Shown here: positions 9,561 to 20,791 of the stretch, piece by piece
How the letters are laid out: each line of letters opens with the position of its first letter
How positions within the stretch are numbered: position 1 is the first letter of the stretch
DNA from: an uncultured Maribacter sp.
Lineage (GTDB): Bacteria; Bacteroidota; Bacteroidia; Flavobacteriales; Flavobacteriaceae
Direction: 5' to 3'
DNA length: 38,437 nucleotides
Assembly: GCA_937125035.1 (NCBI GenBank)
Contig: CAKZLG010000294.1
Coordinates: 1-38,437 of the forward strand
Program-made: the position numbers and the translations under genes
Notes under the pieces: generated by a model
Seen by the model: only the letters and a program-made list of their open reading frames with translations
The model's database searches: none
What the model was told of the DNA's origin: nothing

Positions 9561-10751
9561 TTAGCTGATTACCCCGGATCCAACTAGTTCATCATCTATA
9601 TACCAGGCCACGAACTGGCCCTCCGTTATGGCGGTCTGTGCATCCTTAAAGTCCACAAAGAGTCCGTCTTGAACTTTAAACAAGGTGGCTTCCTGCAATT
9701 CCTGTCGGTACCGGATGCGGGCCCTGACCTTCAGTTGTTCCCCAATGGCTATGGCCAAATCGGACCGTACCCAATGTAGTTCTTCCTCACGGACAAAGAG
9801 CGTCCTTCGAAAAAGCCCGGGGTGGTTCTTGCCTTGGCCGGTATAGATAATGTTCTCATCCACATCGGTCTCAATAACAAAGAGGGGTTCTTTGGTGCCA
9901 CCAACATGGAGGCCCTTGCGCTGTCCTTTGGTAAAATAATGGGCCCCTTGATGCTCTCCCACCACTTTGCCATCCGCTAAGGAATACTTTGGCTTTAAGG
10001 AATGGTGGTGCAGTTCTTCCATTTTAGACCCAAAATGGGGTTCTTCGCTCTTATACTGGGGAAGTTCACCCGGTATCTCCACAATCTTGCCCGTTTTGGG
10101 CTTCAATTGTTGTTGGAGAAAATCAGGAAGGCGCACCTTGCCTATAAAACAAAGTCCTTGGGAATCCTTCTTATCCGCTGTGACCAAGTTCCTTTTTTTT
10201 GCAAGTTCCCTTACCTCGGGTTTCGTAAGACCGCCAATGGGAAACAGGGTCTTGGCCAATTGTTTTTGGGACAGTTGGCACAAGAAATAGGACTGATCCT
10301 TATTGAGATCCCTTCCTGCCAACAACCGGTATGTTTCCGACCCATCTTTATTTTTCAGGACTTCCTTTCTGCAATAGTGACCGGTAGCTACAAAATCGGC
10401 CCCCAATTGCAGGGCAATCTTCAGGAATACATCAAACTTAATTTCCCTATTGCAAAGAACATCTGGGTTGGGCGTTCGCCCCATTTCATATTCACGGAAC
10501 ATATAATCCACAATGCGTTCTTTATATTCCGTACTCAAATCCACTGTTTGAAAAGGTATGCCCAACTTTTCGGCCACGATCAGGGCGTCATTGCTATCCT
10601 CTATCCAAGGGCACTCTTCGGAAATCAAGACCGACTCATCATGCCAATTTTTCATGAACAGGGCAATGACCTCATATCCCTGCTCTTTGAGCAAATGAGC
10701 GGCCACACTGGAGTCCACTCCACCAGACAGTCCTATAACTACTTTTTTCAT
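9561..10751 (-). CDS. mnmA: tRNA-specific 2-thiouridylase MnmA
   Basis: PP-loop [22 protein letters not shown] and [13 protein letters not shown] catalytic-cysteine contexts; [13 protein letters not shown]-type segment. Confidence 0.95.
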   Translation of the reverse strand: MKKVVIGLSGGVDSSVAAHLLKEQGYEVIALFMKNWHDESVLISEECPWIEDSNDALIVAEKLGIPFQTVDLSTEYKERIVDYMFREYEMGRTPNPDVLCNREIKFDVFLKIALQLGADFVATGHYCRKEVLKNKDGSETYRLLAGRDLNKDQSYFLCQLSQKQLAKTLFPIGGLTKPEVRELAKKRNLVTADKKDSQGLCFIGKVRLPDFLQQQLKPKTGKIVEIPGELPQYKSEEPHFGSKMEELHHHSLKPKYSLADGKVVGEHQGAHYFTKGQRKGLHVGGTKEPLFVIETDVDENIIYTGQGKNHPGLFRRTLFVREEELHWVRSDLAIAIGEQLKVRARIRYRQELQEATLFKVQDGLFVDFKDAQTAITEGQFVAWYIDDELVGSGVIS

Positions 10752-10954
10752 ACCTTATTTATAGTACAAAAATACAAAATAACTGATCAGCGTAATCTCA
10801 CCTCTACATGGGTAAGAAAGAGAATTAAAGCGGCTTTCTTCAAAGTAAAAGTGCCCCCATGTGCCATGTGAGATGCTAAAATTCTCATAAAGTTGGCGGT
10901 CTTCTTTGATTATGTCACCAATAATTCAACAACTTTAAAAAAAAATAAAGCGTC

Positions 10955-11953
10955 ATGAACAATTTCAACAAAATCCCAATGTTTCTAGCTGTGTCAATGA
11001 TCGTCCTATTTCTAGCTTCCTGTGACCTGGATGATGATGAAAACACCGTCCCCATTCCGGACAGCACCATAGTGGACCTGGCCTTGGAGACTGAAGAATT
11101 GTCCTCTTTGGTTAGCGCTCTTCAGCGTGCCGATTTGGTAGGTGCCTTGGAAGCGGACGGACCTTTTACCGTACTTGCCCCAAATAATAGCGCATTTAAC
11201 AACTTTTTGTCACAAAACGGCTTTACCAACTTGGAAGCAGTGCCCGTACCCGTTCTAAGGGAATTATTGCTCAACCATGTAGTGAGCGGGCGGCTTGATG
11301 CCGCACCCCTGACGAATTTGGGCAGCAACTATTTGGAAACCTTGGCGGGCGGCCCTACAGAAAATTCCAATTTGGCCCTTTACTTTAATGTGGATAATGC
11401 CATAACCTTCAACGGAACATCAACCGTACTGCAACCCGATATCGTTGCGGCAAATGGTATCATCCATATAGTGGATGGGGTCATTGATCTTCCTAGCATA
11501 GAAACATTCATCAATACAGATGGTAACTTTGAGGAGCTGGGCATCGCTTTGGATTTAATTGGACCAGTATCCACAATTCCTTCGGCGCTTGAAACTTCAG
11601 ATGCAGGACCCTTTACCGTTTTTGCTCCATTGAATTCGGCATTTGACGCGCTTTTGGAAACCAACCCGGACTGGAATTTTGTGAGTGATATTGAGGAAGA
11701 CCTGTTGGCCAATGTAATTGCCCATCATGCATTGAATGGAAACATACGGTCAGAAAACATCAGCAATGACCAAAATGCCCCCACCTTACAAGGGGAGGAT
11801 ATCGTGTTCTCGGTGTCAAATGGTCAAATAACCATTACCGATGGTGCCGGCAACGCAGGCATTAATGTTGACGGATTATTCAACAACATACAAGCCACCA
11901 ATGGCATTATCCACGTGGTGAACCAAGTACTGCTTCCTGATACGACAAATTGA
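10955..11953 (+). CDS. Fasciclin-domain lipoprotein (2 FAS1 domains)
   Basis: Lipobox FLASC followed by DLDDDE; two FAS1 repeats with GPFTVLAPNNSAF...LLNHVVSG...ANGIIHIVDGVI and GPFTVFAPLNSAF...IAHHALNG...NGIIHVVNQVLLPDTTN. Confidence 0.92.
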   Translation: MNNFNKIPMFLAVSMIVLFLASCDLDDDENTVPIPDSTIVDLALETEELSSLVSALQRADLVGALEADGPFTVLAPNNSAFNNFLSQNGFTNLEAVPVPVLRELLLNHVVSGRLDAAPLTNLGSNYLETLAGGPTENSNLALYFNVDNAITFNGTSTVLQPDIVAANGIIHIVDGVIDLPSIETFINTDGNFEELGIALDLIGPVSTIPSALETSDAGPFTVFAPLNSAFDALLETNPDWNFVSDIEEDLLANVIAHHALNGNIRSENISNDQNAPTLQGEDIVFSVSNGQITITDGAGNAGINVDGLFNNIQATNGIIHVVNQVLLPDTTN

Positions 11954-11987
11954 CCCTAAACCCTGTTTCACAACCCCCTTTTTTAAC

Positions 11988-12013
11988 AAGCCGCATCTTG
12001 CGGCTTTCCTTTT
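11988..12013 (+). terminator. Rho-independent terminator after FAS1 gene 1
   Basis: AAGCCGCA-tct-TGCGGCTT perfect 8-bp stem followed by TCCTTTT. Confidence 0.75.
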
Positions 12014-12205
12014 GCCCAGTTGTGAATCTTCTTTATGTTTTGTTAAAGTTTTAGAAATATCTGTTAAACAAACGCAACGCTCTGCTATTATGTTCATCTT
12101 TGAGTATAATAAGTTAAACAATATACTATCATTGCATTTGATGTTTTTATCCTACAAGGAGATATCAAAATGTACTGATTAAACCTTAATCTAAAATCCT
12201 TAAAC

Positions 12206-14098
12206 ATGAAAAAGTATTTCAAATTAAAATCTTTACTGCTTTTGGCCGGCTTGGCCCTTGTGATAACCTCGTGTAACAATGACGACGACGAGGTCGTAGT
12301 ACCACCACCGGTGGACGAAAGTAATATTGTGGAGACGGCCCAGGGCGTAACAAACCTCAGCTCATTGGTAGCGGCCCTTGCCAAGGCGGACGAAAGTCCG
12401 GCCAACGATTTGATTTCGGCTTTGGGGGATGAAGACGGTACGTTCACCGTACTGGCCCCTAACAATGCGGCTTTTACAAGTTTATTGGAGCGTTTGGATG
12501 GTTTTGATTCTTTGGATGACTTCAATACCCAACAACTTCAAGATTTATTGGCAACCATACTGAGCTATCATGTGGTTTCCGGAGCAGCAGTGGCCTCAAC
12601 TGACCTTTCAGAGGGCCAGACCGTTGCCACTTTGGAAGGTTCCTCACTTACGGTTAGTACCGCTAATGGCGTATCTTTTACAGATGCTGCTGGGGAATCC
12701 GCTACGGTCACCCAAGCCGATGTGCAGACCAGCAATGGCATAGTACATATCATAGATAAGGTACTTATACCCCAAGCCGCTTTGGATGCCTTAGAGGATG
12801 TATTGCTCGTATCCATAACGGATCTTGCCATTGCAACACCTACTTTGAGCAGTTTGGTAGCAGCCCTGCAAGCGGCGGATGGTGATTTGCCTACGGTGTT
12901 GGCAGGAGAGGGTCCTTTTACGGTTTTTGCACCCACGGATGATGCCTTCCAAGCCTTTTTAACTGACAATGGCTTTGCTGACCTAAGTGCTGTTCCTGTA
13001 GAGGTGCTCACCCAAGTGCTATTGAACCACGTAGTGGCCGGGAACGTAATGTCCACCGATCTTGCCACGGGTTACATTTCCACCCTTTCCACGGCCGGTG
13101 CCTCTGGACGGAATTTGAGTATGTACGTTGACCTTACGGATGGGGTTGCCCTTAATGGCGTCTCCAATGTGAGCCTGGCCGATCAAAAGGCCATTAATGG
13201 TGTGGTGCATGTTGTAGATGCCGTAATAGGACTGCCCAACATTGTGGACCATGCCTTGGCAAATGATGGTTTGAGCACTTTAGTGGGGCAATTGACCGCA
13301 GGCGGAAATACCACATTCACGGATCTTCTTTCTTCTACGGATACTGACTTCACCGTCTTTGCCCCCGTGAACGCAGCCTTTGATGCCTTCACGAATCCCA
13401 ACGGAAATGCCATTGAAAACATTTTATCCAACCATGTCATCTCAGGGGCAGCTGCCTTCTCGGACGGACTAGTGAATAGTTATGTAGAGACCTTGGGAGC
13501 CAATGCGGATGGTGATCTATTGAACATGTATGTTAATACGGATGACGGCGTAACGCTGAATGGTACCAGTACTGTTGCCGTTGCGGATATTGTGGCCACC
13601 AACGGGGTGGTACATGCCGTTACCGAGGTGATTGATATCCCTACTGTAGTGACCTTTGCTGTTGCCGATCCCACTTTTGCACCCTTGGTGGCCTCCTTGA
13701 CCGAAGCCACACCGGCCACTGATTTTGCAGGAATTCTTTCAGGAGATGGGCCGTTTACTGTATTTGCACCCACTGACACTGCATTCCAAGCCCTATTGGA
13801 CAGCAATATGGATTGGAACCAGCCCAGTGATATTGATGAGGCTTTGCTAACGGCGGTTTTACAGCACCACGTGGTTAACGGAAATATTCGTTCCGGTGAC
13901 CTAACGGACGGTATCGCTCCAGAGACTCTAGAAGGCGATGTCATTACCATTGGTCTTCCAGGTACAGGAGACAATATAGCCGACATTACGGATGGTTCCG
14001 GCGCCATGGACATTGGTGTCATAGTGGTGGACGTGCAGGCCGGTAATGGGGTCATCCATGTTATCAACAAGGTCATGCTTCCCGATACTACGAATTGA
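12206..14098 (+). CDS. Fasciclin-domain lipoprotein (4 FAS1 domains)
   Basis: Lipobox VITSCNNDDDE; four FAS1 repeats (GTFTVLAPNNAAF, GPFTVFAPTDDAF, TDFTVFAPVNAAF, GPFTVFAPTDTAF) each followed by NHVV/HHVV and NGVVH/NGVIH blocks. Confidence 0.93.
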   Translation: MKKYFKLKSLLLLAGLALVITSCNNDDDEVVVPPPVDESNIVETAQGVTNLSSLVAALAKADESPANDLISALGDEDGTFTVLAPNNAAFTSLLERLDGFDSLDDFNTQQLQDLLATILSYHVVSGAAVASTDLSEGQTVATLEGSSLTVSTANGVSFTDAAGESATVTQADVQTSNGIVHIIDKVLIPQAALDALEDVLLVSITDLAIATPTLSSLVAALQAADGDLPTVLAGEGPFTVFAPTDDAFQAFLTDNGFADLSAVPVEVLTQVLLNHVVAGNVMSTDLATGYISTLSTAGASGRNLSMYVDLTDGVALNGVSNVSLADQKAINGVVHVVDAVIGLPNIVDHALANDGLSTLVGQLTAGGNTTFTDLLSSTDTDFTVFAPVNAAFDAFTNPNGNAIENILSNHVISGAAAFSDGLVNSYVETLGANADGDLLNMYVNTDDGVTLNGTSTVAVADIVATNGVVHAVTEVIDIPTVVTFAVADPTFAPLVASLTEATPATDFAGILSGDGPFTVFAPTDTAFQALLDSNMDWNQPSDIDEALLTAVLQHHVVNGNIRSGDLTDGIAPETLEGDVITIGLPGTGDNIADITDGSGAMDIGVIVVDVQAGNGVIHVINKVMLPDTTN

Positions 14099-14122
14099 TA
14101 TAATACCCTTCTCAAATACGTT

Positions 14123-14147
14123 AAAAGCCGCACTTTGCGGCTTTTTT
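14123..14147 (+). terminator. Rho-independent terminator after FAS1 gene 2
   Basis: AAAAGCCGCA-ctt-TGCGGCTTTTTT; same stem as the terminator at 11988. Confidence 0.85.
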
Positions 14148-14413
14148 CATACAACAGTGTAAGCGGTTCTTTCTATTTTGTTAAACTTATGTAAAATATA
14201 GATGAACAAAAGCAACCTTTACCTTTTTATCCATCTTACAAGAAACATTAAACAACAAGCCTATTTTGTTTTAATTTTTTGGAAATATGCGTTCTTTAAG
14301 CTAGAAAATATCAACATTATCATCTTTTTGTAAATCGCATTCAAAAATAGCATAGGCCAATATGTTCAATCTTTAAAACTAATTAATTAAACAGTAACAC
14401 TAAAAACACGATT

Positions 14414-16915
14414 ATGAAAAAAACAATTCCTTTCAAACAATTATGTCTCTTATTTGCCCTGACCCTAGCAATATGGTCTTGCAATAAGGACGAAGATAAC
14501 GAAACACAAAGAGCATTGCAGAAGAACATTGTGGAAACTGCAATAGATGAAGAAGCCCTGTCTTCTTTGGTGGCCGCCCTGACCACCGCAGACAACTCCG
14601 AAGGAACGGATTTGGTGGGCACCCTTAGTGGCGATGGGCCCTTCACCGTTTTTGCCCCCACCAATGAAGCCTTTACCACACTTTTGGGACAATTGGATGG
14701 ATTTGATTCTTTAGAAGACTTTGATACCGATGAAGAACGCGCCATTTTGACCACTATTCTTACCTACCATGTTGTGGCAGGGGTAGCGGCAAAGTCCACA
14801 GACCTCACCAACGGCCAGAACATAGAAACCTTTCAAGGTGAAAGTGTTGCCGTTAACCTTGAAGGCGGTGTGTTCATAAAGGACGCTACGGAAATGGAGG
14901 CAGAGGTGGTCATTGCCGATGTGGAAACCAGTAATGGTATTGTACACGTAATTGATAAAGTATTGTTGCCACAGGCTATTATAGATACACTGAACAGTGG
15001 GGATATGGCCAACGACCTCGGCACTTTGGTGGACATTGTTGTGGCCACGGATGCGCTTTCCTCCTTAGAAGCTGCCGTGCTTAAGGCAGAACTAGCAGCC
15101 ACTTTGAGCAGCGAAGGCCCTTTTACGGTATTTGCACCTACCAATGATGCCTTTACCGCTCTCCTGGAAGTGTTGGGCGATTCATATGCCAGCCTCGATG
15201 ATTTTGATACCCCCGAAGAAATAGCCCTTTTAAAGGACATTTTGCTCTACCATGTTATTGCCGGTGCTTCCGTGAAAGAGGCCGATCTTGCCGAGAGTAC
15301 GGTGGGTACGGCGCTGGAAGGCAGTAGTATTGATATTAAGGCCTCTGCTGGAACGTTTGTACTTGGCGATGCCTCTGACGTGGATGCCAATATTACGGCC
15401 ACCGACATTATGGCCAGCAATGGGGTGGCACATGTCATTGATAAGGTATTGTTACCACAGTCCGCACTGGATTTCTTGGCCGGTCTTCAATTAAAATCCA
15501 TAGTGGACACCGCCGTGGCAACAGATGACCTAAGCCTTTTGGTGGACGCTCTTGTACAAGCAGATGCAGGGTTGGTGGAAACCTTGAGCGGGGAAGGTCC
15601 GTTCACTGTATTTGCGCCTACAAATGCTGCCTTTATTGCCTTATTGGATATTTTGGGTGACGATTTCAATAGTCTGGCGGATTTTGACACCCCAGAAGAA
15701 AAAGCCCTTTTGGTGAAAGTGCTGACCTACCACGTGGTGGCAGGGACGGCTGCTTTCTCCACGGATTTGTCCAGCGGCCAACAGATTGAGAGCTTTCAAG
15801 GTGAAAATGTGGGCATCAATATCAAAGATGGTACTGTACATGTAGAGGATGCCACAGACGCTAACGCTGCGGTCATCATCCCAGACGTAGCAGCCACTAA
15901 TGGGGTGGTGCACGTGATTGACAAAGTATTGTTGCCTCAAGAAGTACTGGATGCATTGGCCGCCATGAGTTTAAAGACCATTGTGGAGATAGCGGTGGAA
16001 ACAGACGACCTCAGCCTTTTGGTCAGTGCTTTGGGCCAAGCGGATGCCGGCTTGGTGGAAACCTTGAGCGGAGTGGGGCCCTTTACCGTCTTTGCCCCGA
16101 CCAATGCTGCTTTTGTGGCCCTTTTGGAGACCTTGGGGGATGACTTCAACAGCTTGTCCGATTTTGATACGGACGAAGAGAAAGCACTATTGGTAAAAGT
16201 ACTCACCTACCACGTTGTGGCCGGTACAGCGGCATTTTCCACAGACCTGATGAACGGACAACATATTGAAACCTTTCAGGGTGAAAATGTGGGCATCAAC
16301 ATCAAAGACGGAACCGTGCATGTGGAAGACGCCACAGATAGCAATGCCACAGTAGTCACACCGGATGTAGAGGCGAGCAATGGTGTAGTGCACGTAATAG
16401 ACAAGGTCTTATTGCCACAGGAAGTCCTGGATGCCTTGACCCCTCCTGTACCCAACATTGTGGAGACTGCCCAGAATGTTGATGATCTAAGTGCGCTGGT
16501 CGCCGCCTTGATACAGGCAGATGCAGGGTTAGTGGAAGTGCTATCCGGTGACGGCCCCTTTACGGTATTCGCCCCTACCAACGAAGCCTTTACGGATCTA
16601 CTGAACGCCTTGGGCTTTCACGGGCTGGAAGATTTTGATACCGCAGAGGAAAAAGCACTATTATCAAGGGTACTACTGTACCATGTGGTGCCAGGCGCCG
16701 CAGTGGCCTCAACAGACCTCCAAGACCATCAAAGGTTGGAAACGGCCAACCACAATGAGGAACTTTTTGCCATCTTGAACCATGGGGTGCAGATAAGAGA
16801 CAAGTCTGGAACAGACGCCAATGTGACCCTACCCGATGTAGTGGCCAGCAATGGTATAGTACACGTTATAGACAAAGTGCTTTTACCACAAGAATTGGTC
16901 GATTTGCTCCATTAA
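14414..16915 (+). CDS. Fasciclin-domain lipoprotein (5 FAS1 domains)
   Basis: Lipobox AIWSCNKDEDNE; five repeats of GPFTVFAPTN(E/D/A)AF ... YHVVAG/YHVIAG ... SNG(I/V)(V/A)HVIDKVLLPQ. Confidence 0.93.
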   Translation: MKKTIPFKQLCLLFALTLAIWSCNKDEDNETQRALQKNIVETAIDEEALSSLVAALTTADNSEGTDLVGTLSGDGPFTVFAPTNEAFTTLLGQLDGFDSLEDFDTDEERAILTTILTYHVVAGVAAKSTDLTNGQNIETFQGESVAVNLEGGVFIKDATEMEAEVVIADVETSNGIVHVIDKVLLPQAIIDTLNSGDMANDLGTLVDIVVATDALSSLEAAVLKAELAATLSSEGPFTVFAPTNDAFTALLEVLGDSYASLDDFDTPEEIALLKDILLYHVIAGASVKEADLAESTVGTALEGSSIDIKASAGTFVLGDASDVDANITATDIMASNGVAHVIDKVLLPQSALDFLAGLQLKSIVDTAVATDDLSLLVDALVQADAGLVETLSGEGPFTVFAPTNAAFIALLDILGDDFNSLADFDTPEEKALLVKVLTYHVVAGTAAFSTDLSSGQQIESFQGENVGINIKDGTVHVEDATDANAAVIIPDVAATNGVVHVIDKVLLPQEVLDALAAMSLKTIVEIAVETDDLSLLVSALGQADAGLVETLSGVGPFTVFAPTNAAFVALLETLGDDFNSLSDFDTDEEKALLVKVLTYHVVAGTAAFSTDLMNGQHIETFQGENVGINIKDGTVHVEDATDSNATVVTPDVEASNGVVHVIDKVLLPQEVLDALTPPVPNIVETAQNVDDLSALVAALIQADAGLVEVLSGDGPFTVFAPTNEAFTDLLNALGFHGLEDFDTAEEKALLSRVLLYHVVPGAAVASTDLQDHQRLETANHNEELFAILNHGVQIRDKSGTDANVTLPDVVASNGIVHVIDKVLLPQELVDLLH
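15491..16450 (+). repeat. Two adjacent near-identical FAS1 domains (domains 3 and 4), 480-nt period
   Basis: LKSIVDTAVATDDLSLLV... from 15491 and LKTIVEIAVETDDLSLLV... from 15971 align without gaps; about 26 differences over ~160 residues counted by eye. Confidence 0.85.
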
Positions 16916-16939
16916 AATATTTTAGTTGGTTGGTTGTTG

Positions 16940-16977
16940 AAAACCCTTGCCATAGGTTTCCCTTGGCAGGGGTTTTT
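16940..16977 (+). terminator. Rho-independent terminator after FAS1 gene 3
   Basis: AAAACCCTTGCCA ... TGGCAGGGGTTTTT, 13-bp stem with one G-T pair, preceded by TTGGTTGGTTG. Confidence 0.75.
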
Positions 16978-17112
16978 ACCTAAAAACAGACATCAATTTT
17001 TACGTATTTAGCATACAAAAGCCACAAGTTGACAACTAAGTTTTTCTCAACAGGGGATTAAGGCCCATCTTTACTTCCCCAAATCTTATCAAACCAAACC
17101 TCAATCAATGGT

Positions 17113-17141
17113 AAAGCCCCTGAAATTTCAGGGGCTTTTTT
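17113..17141 (+). terminator. Perfect 26-nt palindromic hairpin with T-run on + strand; possibly bidirectional
   Basis: AAAGCCCCTGAAA|TTTCAGGGGCTTT followed by TTT on +; lies between the convergent FAS1 gene 3 and yidC. Confidence 0.7.
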
Positions 17142-17169
17142 ATACGTTTCGCAGAAAATGACCTTCCTC

Positions 17170-19035
17170 TTATTTACGTTTCCCCACTTTTTTCTGCTCT
17201 TCTGCCTGCTCCATCATTTCGCGCATTTTACGCTGAAACTTGTTTTCCTTCTTAGGCTTTAATTTATTCTCCTGTATTTGGGCATGTATCTTATCATTGT
17301 CCAAAATCACGTTTTTGATGACCAACATGATACCTATGGTAATCAAATTGCTCACAAAATAATAGAGACTTAGACCACTGGCGTAATTATTAAAGAAAAA
17401 CAACATCATAAAGGGCATGAGGTACATGATGAACTTCATGTTGGGCATGCCCGGTTGCTGGGGCATATTCTGGCCCGTGGTCATCATCATGTAAAAGAAG
17501 ATGGCAATGGAGGCCAATATAGGGAAAAGGCTTACGTGATCTCCATAAAAAGGAATGGAAAACCCTTCAGGAAATTGATAAATGGTATCAAAGGAAGAAA
17601 GGTCATCTGCCCATAAAAATGATTTTTGCCGCAGGGCAAAGGAAGTGGGAAAGAACATGAACAACGCATAAAAAATAGGCATCTGCAGCAAAGCCGGCAC
17701 ACAGCCACTCATGGGGCTCACGCCTGCTTTTCCATACAACTTCATGGTTTCCTGTTGCTTTTTCATGGCATTGTCCTTGTACTTTTCACCAAGCTCCGAG
17801 ATTTCCGGTTTCAAAACCTTCATCTTGGCCTGTGATAGGTATGACTTGTAGGTTACCGGAGACATGGCCAAACGTACCAGGATGGTCATGATGACGATGG
17901 CAATACCGTAGGGGAAGAATCCACTTAAGAAGGAATAAAACGGGGTAAAAATATATCTGTTGATCCACCCAAATATGCCCCAACCAAACGGAATGGAATC
18001 GGCTAGGCCCAAATCCTCATACTTAGAGAGAACATCCACATCCGTAGGGCCAAAATACCATTGCATGTCCTTATTGAGCACACCACCGGTTATCTCCAAT
18101 GGCAGTTCTGAGAGGTATTCCTTGGTAAAACCAAAAGTGCGACTTTCCTCCTCCACTAAATTCCTAGAGGCCAACTGGCCCGTTTCAAAAGGCTCATTGG
18201 CCGCTAAAATGGAACTGAAAAAGTGCTGCCTGTAGGATATCCAGTTAATATCACTTTCCGTTTCCTCATCATCACTCCCTTCAGAGAGTTTGCTGATCTT
18301 ATCGTCTTCATGGTTGTAGGTGAGCCGTGTATACCTGTTCTCATACTCTATACTCTTGGAATGGCGAATGCCCTTCAACCTCCAGTTCAATACTATGGGC
18401 TTTTGGTCGTTGATGACCTGCTCCAAACCTTGGGAACGTATGGAAAAGTCCACCAAATATTCATTGGGCTTCATTTCATACCGGTATTCCAAAAACTGGT
18501 TATTGGCCGTTTTGGCCTTGAGGGAAAGTACTTGATTGCCGTTGGAAGAGGATAGTGAAGGTTCAAAAAAGAGGTCTTGTGTATTCAAGACCCTATTGTC
18601 AGTGGTACTGAAATCAAGACCAAAATCCTGGTTACCCTCCTTGATCAAATAGACGGGTACGGAATCATAGGTCACGAAGTTCTTCATTCTTGCCTCTATG
18701 ATCTCACCCCCTTGGTGGCTTATTCTTAGGTAAAGCACCTCGTTTTCCAAAATGGTCTCACCCGTATTGGGGGCCGTAAAGCCAAAAGCACCTATTTGCC
18801 CTTTGTACTGGGCCACCGCCAAGGAATCCGTAGTGTCCAAACTGGGCTGTTGCGCCACGGTCTCCACCTTGGCCGCTGCTTCTTGGGCCTCTTCGGCCCG
18901 CACTTGCTCCTGTTTGGCCTTTTCGGCTTCCAACTCCTCTGGGGTGGGCCTATTTTGATAAAACATGAAGATGAGAATTCCAAATATGAGCACAAAGCCT
19001 ATAATGGAATTCACATCCAATTTCTTTTCTTCCAT
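17170..19035 (-). CDS. yidC: Membrane protein insertase YidC
   Basis: N-terminal MEEKKLDVNSIIGFVLIFGILIFMFYQNRPT; C-terminal GIAIVIMTILVRLAMSPVTYKSYLSQAKMKVLKPEISELGEKYKDN ... GVSPMSGCVPALLQMPIFYALFMFFPTS. Confidence 0.97.
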   Translation of the reverse strand: MEEKKLDVNSIIGFVLIFGILIFMFYQNRPTPEELEAEKAKQEQVRAEEAQEAAAKVETVAQQPSLDTTDSLAVAQYKGQIGAFGFTAPNTGETILENEVLYLRISHQGGEIIEARMKNFVTYDSVPVYLIKEGNQDFGLDFSTTDNRVLNTQDLFFEPSLSSSNGNQVLSLKAKTANNQFLEYRYEMKPNEYLVDFSIRSQGLEQVINDQKPIVLNWRLKGIRHSKSIEYENRYTRLTYNHEDDKISKLSEGSDDEETESDINWISYRQHFFSSILAANEPFETGQLASRNLVEEESRTFGFTKEYLSELPLEITGGVLNKDMQWYFGPTDVDVLSKYEDLGLADSIPFGWGIFGWINRYIFTPFYSFLSGFFPYGIAIVIMTILVRLAMSPVTYKSYLSQAKMKVLKPEISELGEKYKDNAMKKQQETMKLYGKAGVSPMSGCVPALLQMPIFYALFMFFPTSFALRQKSFLWADDLSSFDTIYQFPEGFSIPFYGDHVSLFPILASIAIFFYMMMTTGQNMPQQPGMPNMKFIMYLMPFMMLFFFNNYASGLSLYYFVSNLITIGIMLVIKNVILDNDKIHAQIQENKLKPKKENKFQRKMREMMEQAEEQKKVGKRK

Positions 19036-19103
19036 CTACCTGTTCTTAATATTACCTTATGTATTTGGTTAAGCGTTCGCAAATATATGCCCAAATAAGG
19101 AGT

Positions 19104-20756
<1,653 letters not shown>

Positions 20757-20766
20757 TTACGGGAGT

Positions 20767-20774
20767 CAAAGGTA
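20767..20774 (-). promoter_or_regulatory. Possible -7 box (TACCTTTG) for pyrG
   Basis: Minus strand TACCTTTG matches TAnnTTTG about 25 nt upstream of the pyrG ATG; -33 element not convincingly identified. Confidence 0.3.
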
Positions 20775-20791
20775 CAAATTGCCCAAGGAAA

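Noticed and set aside
10002-10871. 289-aa + strand ORF antisense to mnmA
   Set aside because: Translation is low-complexity and lacks family motifs, while the opposite strand is unmistakably mnmA.
13480-14154. 224-aa minus ORF (and similar minus ORFs across 11.1-16.6 kb) antisense to FAS1 genes
   Set aside because: Ser/Thr/Val-rich shadows recurring with the FAS1 repeat period (e.g. GAxTVKGPS is the antisense of GPFTVFAP). They mirror codon composition, not genes.
10955-16915. Repeats here considered as CRISPR or transposon repeats
   Set aside because: Repeats are protein-coding FAS1 domains of ~480 nt in frame; no short direct repeats with spacers, no transposase.
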